The notes: generated from the letters alone by a model not told the origin. A stretch of DNA of 8,931 nucleotides from Acidobacteriota bacterium (GCA_003231035.1 QIHU01000174.1:1-8931), one strand, 5' to 3'. Shown: positions 1 to 6,595, numbered from the stretch's first letter. Program-made: numbers and translations.

Positions 1-216
1 CTGCTGCGCTTGAGCGACGAGATCGTCGAACGGTCCCGGCAAACATTCCCCGAGGAGCCGATCCGCTCTCTGGACGCTCTGCACCTGGCCACCGTCCTCC
101 AAGCCGCTCCGCTGCTCCCGGAGATCGCGATCCTCAGCCTCGACGAGCGGGTGCGCCGGTGCGGTCGGGCGTTGGGGCTGCGCCTGCTGCCCGCGCCAGC
201 GAGCCTTGCGGAGTAG
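1..216 (+). CDS. PIN-domain protein (VapC-like), C-terminal 71 residues
   Basis: The frame is open from base 1 and ends at TAG 214-216, so this is the tail of a gene that starts outside the window. The fragment shows the second half of a PIN fold: an acidic residue at the start of a helix in SLDALHLATV (Asp25 of the fragment), then a strand ending in ILSLDERVRRCGRALGL (Asp48), the usual position of the last metal-binding acid. PIN proteins of this kind are Mg-dependent RNases, most often the toxin of a VapBC pair; the antitoxin would normally lie just upstream, out of view. A TTG at 10-12 could be read as a start, but the codons before it (LLR) remain in frame and a PIN domain needs about 60 more residues, so I treat the gene as partial. 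It converges on the large NACHT gene. The family is fairly clear; toxin status is inferred. Confidence 0.72.
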   Translation: MLRLSDEIVERSRQTFPEEPIRSLDALHLATVLQAAPLLPEIAILSLDERVRRCGRALGLRLLPAPASLAE

Positions 217-222
217 CCGCTC

Positions 223-235
223 CCGTCGTTGACGG
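223..235. terminator. Short hairpin between convergent genes
   Basis: CCGTC-GTT-GACGG is a perfect 5-bp stem with a 3-nt loop, placed in the 22 bp between the stop of the PIN gene (216) and the stop of the NACHT gene (239). The location suits a bidirectional terminator, but there is no T-run on either side and the stem is short, so this is only a candidate. Confidence 0.22.
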
Positions 236-238
236 AAC

Positions 239-3200
239 TCAGAACAACTCCGCAATCGCCGCCCGCACCCGGTCGGGATCGAGCCGCTCGGGCACATCCT
301 CAATCTCGTAAACGGCCCAGCGGTGGGTGAACCGGAGCCGGTCGAGGGCGGCGGGATCGCCCAGAGCGTAGCCGTCGGGGGTGAAGGCGAGCTGGTTGCC
401 TTCGGAGTCGGCCCACAGGTGGACGACCGATTCGAGGCCGGCGTCGGTCACTTTCAGCAGAGTGACCCGGCCGTCTAGTCGGCCCAGCGTGAGCCCGTGG
501 CCGTCGGGGTGCCAAGTGACGGACCAGGGGGAAACGTCTAGCTCCACCGTGGCGAGCCTTTCACCGGTTTCGACGCTCCAGAGTTTGACTGTTTTGTCGT
601 AGGAGGCTGAGGCGAGTGTCTTTCCGTCTGGGCTGAAAGCCACGGCTAGGACCCAGTTTTCGTGTCCGAGTGTGTTGATGAGCTTTGCGTTTTGTGGGTT
701 CCAGAGTTTGACTGTTTTGTCGTCGGAGGCTGAGGCGAGTGTCTTTCCGTCTGGGCTGAAAGCCACGGCTAGGACCCAGTTTTCGTGTCCTTCGAGTGTG
801 TTGATGAGCTTTGCGGTGTCCCAAAGGAGAATCCGCCCATCCCAACCACCGCTCGCGGCGATCGGCTCGCTGGGGTGGAAGGCGACCGAAAAGACGGCGG
901 CGCCGTGGCCAACGTTGAGCAGTGGCTGGAGCGCTTCGGAGTCGGCTTGAAACCTCTTGGGGAGTCCTTGAGTGCCCAAGAGGGCGGCTCCCTGGGTGGT
1001 GCTAGGGGCAAACCGTGCGCCTCCCAGCCGCGCCCGGGGGAGTCGGGCGAAGGCGAGGTTGACCTTGTCCAGCACGGCCTTTCTAAGATCGGTGGCGCGC
1101 AGGTCGGCGTGGTTGAGGTCGGCGCCGGTGAAACGGGCGGCGTTGGCTTCGGCGCCGCGCAGGTCGGCGAAGGCGAGGTTGGCGCCGGTGAGGTTGGCTT
1201 CGGCTACCGTGGCTCCGCGCAGGTCGACCTCGCGCAGGTCGGCCCTCTGGAGATCTGCCCCGTTGAGGTCGGCGCCGCGCAAGTCGGCGCCGCGCAGGTC
1301 GGCGCCCGCCAGGCAGAGCTTGGCCGGCCGGATTCCCTCCATCGCCGCGCGCAGCGCCGCCGGGTCGAACTCTTCCTCCGCCGCCCGGTCGCGCGGTGCG
1401 TCGCTCGGCAACGCCCGATCCCGCGCCAGGAAGTAGAGCAGCCGCAGAGCGTTCTCGCTCACCCGGCGCCGGTAGGGAGCCTCCAGCACGGTGGCTGCCA
1501 GTTCGGGAATCTTCTCCGCTTCCGGCCAGTGGAGCAGGAAGAGGGCCACCTCGCGGGTGAGCGGAGCGAGATCGAGCACCGCCGGATCGCCCGTGGCCAG
1601 CCCTTGGCGCAGGGTGGCGGCGACGAAGTATTCCAGGAAGGAACGGTGGATGAAGCGGTAGTAGCCCCGGCTGTCGCGGTGGAGGAAGAGGGCGGTGCGC
1701 ACCTCGTAGTCAACCCGTTCCTTGTCTAGGTAGGACAACTCACGCCGCCCGCTATAGAAGTCGAGCGCCTTCTCGGCCAGCTCTTCGTAGTGGACCTCCT
1801 GGCGGGAGGCGTTCCACAGCATGCGCGCCAAGTAGTGGACCAGCGCCACTTTGTGCTCACGAGTGAGGGTCAAACGTAGATCGTTGTGATCGAACCAGCT
1901 CTCGCAGTAGGCCTCGTAGAGGTCGGCGATGGAGAGCTTCGCCCCCTCTTCGGCCCGTTCCAGCGCCGGGGCGAGCGACTTGACGATCAACTTGAGCAGG
2001 AAGGGGCGCTTGGCCAGATCTTCCAGGTTGTAGGTGGCGAGGATCGCCTGCTTCGTCTCTCGCCAGTCGCGCGGTGGGGCGATCGCCTTGCGCAGGTAGG
2101 CTTCGATCTCCTCCTCTTCAAACTCGCGCAGGTAGGCGATCTCGCTGCCCGGCCGCTCGCGTAGCAGGTCGTAGAGGGCGGTGGCGCCGGGGGTGGAACG
2201 CGGGTCGCCGGCCGCTTGCAGGGTGCGCACCTCTTCGGGCAGGTCGCGAAAGTAGTGGGTGCGGCAGGTGAGAATAACCTTGGCCTCGCCTTCGACCGCC
2301 CTTAGCATCTGGCGCAGATTCTCGGTGTAGTGGCCCGGTTCGGTGTAGGCGATGGTTTCGTCAAAACCGTCAAAGATCAGCACCAGGTGACCGGAGCGGT
2401 TGAGGTGGAGGAGGGCTTGTGGGTTGAAGAGGCGGCTGGAGAGTTGTTGGAAGTGGTGGCTGAGAAGGTTCTCGAGCGTCACCGTGGTCGAGCCACCGTC
2501 GCGCAGGTCGATCAAGACGGGGGCCTTCTTCTCGGCATCTTGTTGGTAAGCGAGGGCCAGCTGGCAGGCCAGCCGCTGGCAGAAACTACTCTTGCCCACC
2601 CCGAAATCCCCGAGCAGGGTGAGCACCCCGGGCCCCGGCTCGTCGAGCCAAGCGACCACACTCTCGGTGAGCCCCCGCGCGACCGGCGTTTCGCCCTTCT
2701 CCAGATCCCGCTGCCAGACCACCTGTTGCTCCACGTAGAGCCGTTCCAGGTCGGTGCCTTGAAAAGTGCGGATGGCGTGGTCGAGGTTGGGGGAGAGGTC
2801 CACCAGCGAGCGTTGCAGCTCTCTGTAGCTCTTGAGTTCCACGAAGAGTTCGTCGGCCATCGCGCGCGCGTTGTTCACAAAGCCGTTCTCAGAAACCATG
2901 ATCGCCTGGTAGCGTCGCTTATCGCGTGTGCTGGCGGCCTCCACCTTGCTGCCGAAGTCGCGTACTTCCCGCTGGCCGACCGGTCGGCGGGTCTTTTTGC
3001 ACTCGACCAAGACGTGGGTGGTGACCGCACCCTGCAATTCGAGTTTGACGTCGAACTGCATGTCGAGCACCTTGTAGTCCACCTCGGCCCGGTAGCCGAG
3101 GAGCTGGAACAGCTCGGCGACCTTCTCCTCAAAGCGCTTTGCACGCTGGTAGATCGCCCGTTTTTCGCGGACCTCATCGTTGCGGAATCTCTGTTCGTCG

Positions 3201-4081
3201 CTCTCCTCTTCCTGGTAAAGGTTCAGCAACCGAGTCTCGCGCTCGATCATGTTGAGCAAGGGCTGGTACTGGTCGCGAACCTCGCTGTTCTCCGGCTCGT
3301 CGAGGGTCGGGATGGCGTCGGTGAGCAGGAGGGCTGGGCGTAGCGCTAGCTTGATCTCGGGTGCGAGCCCAACCTCTTTCAACCGCTCTTCCTTCTCGGT
3401 GCGAAGCGCCGCTAGCTTGGAGTCGCGCCCGGTGTAGGGGACCATGTTGGCGAGTGGGAAGACCTTGATCTCTCGCCCCGCGCTCTTGCGCGCCTTGATC
3501 GCCGCGTGCGCTTGCTGGATGCCGGCGATGTTCTGCTCGTTGAGGTTGAAGACGATGACCACCAAGTCAGGCAGGACGAGGGTGCTCAGGGCACCGAGGT
3601 GGGTCAAGCCAGTGCGCGCGTCAATCAACAGGTGCTCGTATCCCAACTCGTCACAGGCGTAGCGCGCGATTCCCAGGAAAAAGGCCGCTCCCATCTCGCT
3701 GTCGCCCAAGAGTGGGTTCCAATCGATGGCCGTGAAGCGGTCGCTATAGCTCTCGAGCCGGCCCGGTAAGAGAAAGTCGAGCCGGCCGTTCTTCGCGGCG
3801 ACCGGCTCGGGAAGCTCCAGCGCAACGATCGACCGTTTCACCAGCTTGAACGGTATCTCCTGGCAGTCGCTATCGATGAAACGGCGGACGACTTCGAGGG
3901 TGCCGGTCTTGAGCTTCGCTTCGAGCGGTTGGAGCGCCGGTATGCGTTGCAATCCAGGCGCTTCCAGATCCAAGTCCCACACCAGGACCGAGGAGCCCTC
4001 CTTCGCGAGCTGCGCTGCCGTTTCCACCAAGGAGTGGCTGCGGCCTACTCCACCCTTGAAGGAGTAGAAGGTGATGATCAT
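239..4081 (-). CDS. MinD-like (KGGVGR) ATPase - Mrr-like nuclease - NACHT - pentapeptide - WD40 protein, candidate NLR-like defence protein
   Basis: 1280 aa. Residues 1-290: SIMIBI ATPase of MinD/ParA type with variant P-loop KGGVGRS (9-15; Arg14 replaces the usual Lys), DLDLEAPGL (36-44) and Walker-B-like LLIDARTGLT (151-160). Residues 280-320: charged helical linker. Residues 315-385: Mrr-like PD-(D/E)XK core with Asp344, then Glu360-Cys361-Lys362. Residues 484-700: NACHT NTPase with Walker A GDFGVGKSS (491-499), Walker B LVLIFDGFDE (566-575) and the TCRTHYF strand (605-611). Residues 700-900: helical tail with FIHRSFLEYF (810-819), the typical end of NACHT winged-helix regions. Residues 918-1025: about 21 pentapeptide repeats. 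Residues 1056-1210: WD40-like repeats, then a tail FTPDGYALGDPAALDRLRF. No signal peptide or membrane segment, so cytoplasmic. I start at ATG 4081 because the MinD fold begins there and because it overlaps the upstream stop as ATGA, which implies translational coupling; no Shine-Dalgarno is seen. Architecture suggests an effector-NTPase-sensor immune protein; function and trigger are inferred. Confidence 0.93.
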   Translation of the reverse strand: MIITFYSFKGGVGRSHSLVETAAQLAKEGSSVLVWDLDLEAPGLQRIPALQPLEAKLKTGTLEVVRRFIDSDCQEIPFKLVKRSIVALELPEPVAAKNGRLDFLLPGRLESYSDRFTAIDWNPLLGDSEMGAAFFLGIARYACDELGYEHLLIDARTGLTHLGALSTLVLPDLVVIVFNLNEQNIAGIQQAHAAIKARKSAGREIKVFPLANMVPYTGRDSKLAALRTEKEERLKEVGLAPEIKLALRPALLLTDAIPTLDEPENSEVRDQYQPLLNMIERETRLLNLYQEEESDEQRFRNDEVREKRAIYQRAKRFEEKVAELFQLLGYRAEVDYKVLDMQFDVKLELQGAVTTHVLVECKKTRRPVGQREVRDFGSKVEAASTRDKRRYQAIMVSENGFVNNARAMADELFVELKSYRELQRSLVDLSPNLDHAIRTFQGTDLERLYVEQQVVWQRDLEKGETPVARGLTESVVAWLDEPGPGVLTLLGDFGVGKSSFCQRLACQLALAYQQDAEKKAPVLIDLRDGGSTTVTLENLLSHHFQQLSSRLFNPQALLHLNRSGHLVLIFDGFDETIAYTEPGHYTENLRQMLRAVEGEAKVILTCRTHYFRDLPEEVRTLQAAGDPRSTPGATALYDLLRERPGSEIAYLREFEEEEIEAYLRKAIAPPRDWRETKQAILATYNLEDLAKRPFLLKLIVKSLAPALERAEEGAKLSIADLYEAYCESWFDHNDLRLTLTREHKVALVHYLARMLWNASRQEVHYEELAEKALDFYSGRRELSYLDKERVDYEVRTALFLHRDSRGYYRFIHRSFLEYFVAATLRQGLATGDPAVLDLAPLTREVALFLLHWPEAEKIPELAATVLEAPYRRRVSENALRLLYFLARDRALPSDAPRDRAAEEEFDPAALRAAMEGIRPAKLCLAGADLRGADLRGADLNGADLQRADLREVDLRGATVAEANLTGANLAFADLRGAEANAARFTGADLNHADLRATDLRKAVLDKVNLAFARLPRARLGGARFAPSTTQGAALLGTQGLPKRFQADSEALQPLLNVGHGAAVFSVAFHPSEPIAASGGWDGRILLWDTAKLINTLEGHENWVLAVAFSPDGKTLASASDDKTVKLWNPQNAKLINTLGHENWVLAVAFSPDGKTLASASYDKTVKLWSVETGERLATVELDVSPWSVTWHPDGHGLTLGRLDGRVTLLKVTDAGLESVVHLWADSEGNQLAFTPDGYALGDPAALDRLRFTHRWAVYEIEDVPERLDPDRVRAAIAELF
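578..815 (-). repeat. Near-identical tandem WD40-coding repeat, two copies (123/126 bp)
   Basis: Copies start at 578 and 701, a period of 123 bp. Over the ~112 bp compared I see one substitution (A601 against C724, giving Tyr versus Asp in the SAS-x-DK motif) and one 3-bp difference (TTC 791-793 present only in the right copy, an extra Glu before GHE). Each copy codes for a full WD40 unit with GHENWVLAVAFSPDGKTLAS and KTVKLW. Hand-counted GC of the left copy is about 53%, lower than the surrounding gene. The flanking WD40 units are clearly more diverged, so these two arose by recent duplication or gene conversion. Confidence 0.9.
1007..1330 (-). repeat. Pentapeptide-repeat tract (about 21 x 15 bp)
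   Basis: This tract codes for residues 918-1025 of the NACHT protein, a run of A(D/N)LxG units such as GADLRGADLRGADLNGADL. Such tracts fold as a right-handed square beta-helix, four units per turn, so roughly five turns. At DNA level the unit is a 15-bp near-repeat; on the + strand the core CGCGCAGGTCGGC recurs. The repeat becomes irregular toward the C-terminus (ATDLRKAVLDKVNLAFARL). It probably serves as a rigid spacer or binding surface between the NACHT tail and the WD40 part. Confidence 0.85.
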
Positions 4082-4956
4082 GCCGTGCGCCGCAAGGCGT
4101 CGCCGGTGCTCCACAGCTGGCCCGAACTCGCTTCGGGCGTGCAGCCCATCATTCGGTCGCGATCGTCCCCCTCCCGCGCCGCTTGGACCACCGGCCGTGG
4201 CCCCGAGGTCGTGGTGGCCGCCGGTGGGAGAAGGCGGCAGACCGCCGCCGCCAACCGCTGGGCGACTTGTGTGGAGGGGGCCCCCTGTTGAGTGAGCTCC
4301 TCTTGGAGCGTCCGCGGCGAGACGGCGAGAGACTCGCCAGCGGCCAGTTGCTCCAGCAGCGCGACGATGGAATCGACCCAAGCCGGCCGCAATTGGCGCT
4401 CAACGACCTGCCGGCCGATCCGCCCCAGTTCCACAAACACCTCGCGGCCCTTGCGCGTGCGCAAGACCAGCTCGCCCTCTTCCAGGTTGCGCAGCAGGTG
4501 GGAGAGGTTGGACTCGGAGAGGCCGAGCTGCTTGCGAAGGGTGGCTCGGGGTATGGGCTCTTCGAACTCCGCGAGGATCTCCAGGATTCGCTCGCCATGG
4601 CCTGACGTACTCCGCAGGAGAGTATCGACGAAGAGAGGATCCGACCGGCGGGCGCTTTCGGTCAACAGTTGTCGGTACCCGTGCCAAGCGCCAAAGGCGA
4701 TGGGGTCTATTTCTTCAACCCGGTTGCCGACCTCGGAATCTAGGAGCCGAGCGAGGTGCAGAGCCTCGTCTAGCGCCTCGGCGCGGCTCCCCTCCTTGAA
4801 GAGTCTCAGCGATCGGCCGACAAGCAGCCCGTCCAGCGCGTCGACGCGCTCCTCGCGCGGGTCGTCGAGAAGGGCGTTGAAGTCAGCGGCGATCTCGGAA
4901 AATGGGACGGCATCGAGACCTGTCAGGTCAAGGCTGGGTACGGATGAGGCGATCAT
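4078..4956 (-). CDS. Winged-helix DNA-binding protein, probable operon regulator
   Basis: 292 aa from ATG 4956. A winged helix-turn-helix fits residues 118-185: helix GERILEILAEF, helix RATLRKQLGL, recognition helix ESNLSHLLRNLEEGELV (148-164), then a basic wing LRTRKGREVFVELG, in the style of MarR/ArsR-like domains. The first 115 residues are helical and acidic and I cannot assign them to a family; the last 100 include a Pro/Thr/Gly-rich stretch. A TTG at 4989 would add 11 residues, but ATG 4956 has GGAG 9 nt upstream while TTG has no site. Its TGA overlaps the start of the NACHT gene, so the two are very likely co-translated. A promoter and palindromic sequences lie in the 87 bp upstream, so autoregulation is plausible. 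The N-terminal part could instead mediate protein contact with the NACHT protein. Confidence 0.85.
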   Translation of the reverse strand: MIASSVPSLDLTGLDAVPFSEIAADFNALLDDPREERVDALDGLLVGRSLRLFKEGSRAEALDEALHLARLLDSEVGNRVEEIDPIAFGAWHGYRQLLTESARRSDPLFVDTLLRSTSGHGERILEILAEFEEPIPRATLRKQLGLSESNLSHLLRNLEEGELVLRTRKGREVFVELGRIGRQVVERQLRPAWVDSIVALLEQLAAGESLAVSPRTLQEELTQQGAPSTQVAQRLAAAVCRLLPPAATTTSGPRPVVQAAREGDDRDRMMGCTPEASSGQLWSTGDALRRTA

Positions 4957-4965
4957 GGGGCAGAA

Positions 4966-4969
4966 CTCC
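4966..4969 (-). promoter_or_regulatory. Ribosome binding site of the winged-helix gene
   Basis: GGAG on the minus strand, 9 nt before ATG 4956. It favours this start over the in-frame TTG at 4989, which has no purine-rich stretch before it. Confidence 0.55.
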
Positions 4970-4980
4970 GCGGGTAGGGT

Positions 4981-4996
4981 CAATCTCAATGATTGA
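4981..4996. promoter_or_regulatory. Palindromic operator candidate upstream of the winged-helix gene
   Basis: TCAAT-G-ATTGA (4986-4996) is a perfect 11-bp palindrome. It is nested with a second inverted pair, CAATC (4981-4985) and GATTG (4991-4995). The heptamer CTCAATG at 4985-4991 recurs at 5035-5041, exactly 50 bp away (about five helical turns), and the two copies bracket the predicted -10 box. Symmetric AT-rich sites around a promoter next to a winged-helix gene suggest binding by that protein. Such short palindromes can occur by chance. Confidence 0.3.
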
Positions 4997-5016
4997 ACTG
5001 AACATCAAGCGTGGAG

Positions 5017-5046
5017 ATTATACTTGAATCGCGCCTCAATGGTCTA
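5017..5046 (-). promoter_or_regulatory. Sigma70-type promoter candidate for the winged-helix/NACHT pair
   Basis: On the minus strand a perfect TATAAT (5017-5022) lies 18 bp downstream of TAGACC (5041-5046), which matches TTGACA at four of six bases. The -35 overlaps the TAG stop of the nitrilase-fold gene, so transcription would start near 5010 and give a ~55-nt leader before ATG 4956. A consensus -10 is uncommon by chance in this GC-rich sequence. The pair may therefore be transcribed on its own as well as from upstream. Confidence 0.45.
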
Positions 5047-6543
5047 GGGCTCGGCGGTAGGGGGACGGCCCACCAGTTCGACGAAGAGGTAGTCCGAGGT
5101 TCTCTCAACCCTGCATTGGGGGGCATTTCTCTCCCGCTCGCGGGCGAGGTCATCGGGCCAATGGTCAAAGCGGCGAAGACTCGGGTCTCCGAGCTGGACG
5201 AAACTGGTTTGCTTGCGCTGCTTCTCTTCGCTACTGGTCTCCAGCCATCGGTTGCATAGGAGAGTGGTCACTAGGCGCTGGCGCCAGCCGGCCAACGCGG
5301 GTTCGCGATGGGCGCTCGTTGTCTCGCTGAGCGAAGGCACCAGATGAATGTTGCCGTGGCACACTTCCAGGACGGGCTTCATGGTGTCTTGAAAGCAATC
5401 GAGGCAGATCAGCGGCACGAAGTTTCCGATCGGCGATTCTAGGACGGTGACGACGTGGCCCACTTCGAGTCGCTCGCCGATCTCTGCTTCCCCCAGATTC
5501 GTCTTGAAATTGCTGAGTTTGCGGTGGCGGTGCAATTCGTCGCCGTTCGGCCCTAGCAGGAGTGCTTCGTTGATGTCGCCTTCTTGGGCAGGCTGGGGAC
5601 GATGGCAACAGCCCAGCATCGTCAGCAGAGGCCAGCGGGAGTTCGTCTCTCGGCGTAGCTCTTCCTGTATCGAGGCGACGATAGTTGGGGAAAGCGAGAG
5701 TTCGGGAAAAAGGAGAACCGTGGCCTTGCGCTGGCGTGCTTCCGCGACTGCCCCCACTGCTTCCCGCAGAATCTCCTGCTCATTCTCGATTTCAGCCAGT
5801 CGCACGGGATTGAATCCACTGGGATTTGGCAGCGGGGCCTTGAGGTCAATTCCAACGTAGGAGATCGGGGTGGAGAAAGGCCAGAGAAGGGCGGTGAAGC
5901 GCTGTTCGTTTGCCGCCTGCCCGAGTAAACTCTCGAGTTCTCCCGATTGCCACTTTCCTGGGAGGTGGCCGAGTGTCAGGCTCTTCAGCTCGCGTCCTCT
6001 GCCTAACTTCGTGGGTACTGCCATGAAATTGCGACAGTAGGGGAGAAGGGTAGGGGAGTCGCCCTGAAGCTCGCCGGGGGGATCGATCTGGGATCCCTGA
6101 GCCACGATGGAGTCCGCGATCCAGTTGTTGCGCGCTTTGAGCCAGAAGGTCGTGGCTCCCAATCCATCTATCTTGGCGTGAGCGCTACGAGATGGAGAGC
6201 TGATCTTGAGATCCAGATCCAGATGCTTGAGCCAACGCAGGGCGAAGAGGTCGAACTGCTTTGGCGTGGGCAGAAACTGCTCGATCTGGGTGAGGACTTT
6301 GGGAGTGTTCGCTAGGTAGGGGCGGTCTTCGCCCAGGGGTACGAGTTTCGCGGGCGGCTCACCCACCTCTCGTAGCCTGTTCTCCGCACCGTTGAGCCCT
6401 GCCTGTTGGAAGAAATCCCACAGAAGGACGAACAACGTGGCTGGAGTAGGCCGTGTGAGCTGGTCGAGTTGCTTGAGCAGTAGGCGGCGGAGCATCGTAG
6501 GCAGATCGAAGGAAGAGAGCCAAGGGAAACGAATCGGGATCAC
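5044..6543 (-). CDS. Nitrilase-fold (carbon-nitrogen hydrolase) protein with an unrecognised N-terminal region
   Basis: 499 aa. The C-terminal half, about 225-490, matches the CN-hydrolase fold: GIDLKAPLP opening strand, VLLFPELSLSP with Glu281, HRKLSNF with Lys342, and VPLICLDCF with Cys380, the Glu-Lys-Cys set of nitrilases and amidases, which split C-N bonds of nitriles or amides through a thioester. All three residues are present, so an active enzyme is likely. The substrate cannot be read from sequence. Residues 1-220 resemble no family I know; they contain no reverse-transcriptase YxDD motif. No signal peptide, so cytoplasmic. The start is uncertain: GTG 6543 lacks a clear ribosome site, and ATG 6495 (Met17) is an alternative. 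It is upstream of and in the same direction as the winged-helix and NACHT genes, with an 87-bp gap. Sampled lines show about 52-57% GC, lower than the right-hand gene. Role in the NACHT system is inferred from position only. Confidence 0.85.
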   Translation of the reverse strand: MIPIRFPWLSSFDLPTMLRRLLLKQLDQLTRPTPATLFVLLWDFFQQAGLNGAENRLREVGEPPAKLVPLGEDRPYLANTPKVLTQIEQFLPTPKQFDLFALRWLKHLDLDLKISSPSRSAHAKIDGLGATTFWLKARNNWIADSIVAQGSQIDPPGELQGDSPTLLPYCRNFMAVPTKLGRGRELKSLTLGHLPGKWQSGELESLLGQAANEQRFTALLWPFSTPISYVGIDLKAPLPNPSGFNPVRLAEIENEQEILREAVGAVAEARQRKATVLLFPELSLSPTIVASIQEELRRETNSRWPLLTMLGCCHRPQPAQEGDINEALLLGPNGDELHRHRKLSNFKTNLGEAEIGERLEVGHVVTVLESPIGNFVPLICLDCFQDTMKPVLEVCHGNIHLVPSLSETTSAHREPALAGWRQRLVTTLLCNRWLETSSEEKQRKQTSFVQLGDPSLRRFDHWPDDLARERERNAPQCRVERTSDYLFVELVGRPPTAEP

Positions 6544-6595
6544 TCTTGAAGTGCGGGAGTGAATCTTACCAAGTTCTCTGAAGTGACGACTTGTT

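Noticed and set aside
578..815. CRISPR-like or intergenic repeat array
   Set aside because: The two copies are adjacent with no spacers, and they are in-frame WD40 coding sequence.
785..1729. Open frame of 314 codons opposite the pentapeptide/WD40 region
   Set aside because: Its repetitive VGAAQVGAAQVGA sequence is the antisense reading of pentapeptide repeats.
2330..3343. Open frame of 337 codons opposite the NACHT/Mrr region
   Set aside because: No domain is visible, and the opposite strand encodes clear Walker motifs and a nuclease core over the same bases.
4082..4381. N-terminal 100-residue extension of the NACHT protein
   Set aside because: Low-complexity Gly/Pro/Arg composition and full overlap with the winged-helix gene; the conserved MinD fold starts at 4081.
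4957..4989. TTG start for the winged-helix gene, adding 11 residues
   Set aside because: No ribosome site precedes it, whereas ATG 4956 has GGAG at good spacing; the region also holds the palindrome.
5044..6543. RT-nitrilase defence protein (DRT type 1)
   Set aside because: The nitrilase half is present, but the N-terminal 220 residues have no YxDD or other reverse-transcriptase motif and are too short.
6563..6568. Minus-strand TAAGAT as a -10 box for the nitrilase-fold gene
   Set aside because: Only four of six bases match and no acceptable -35 lies 16-18 bp upstream.
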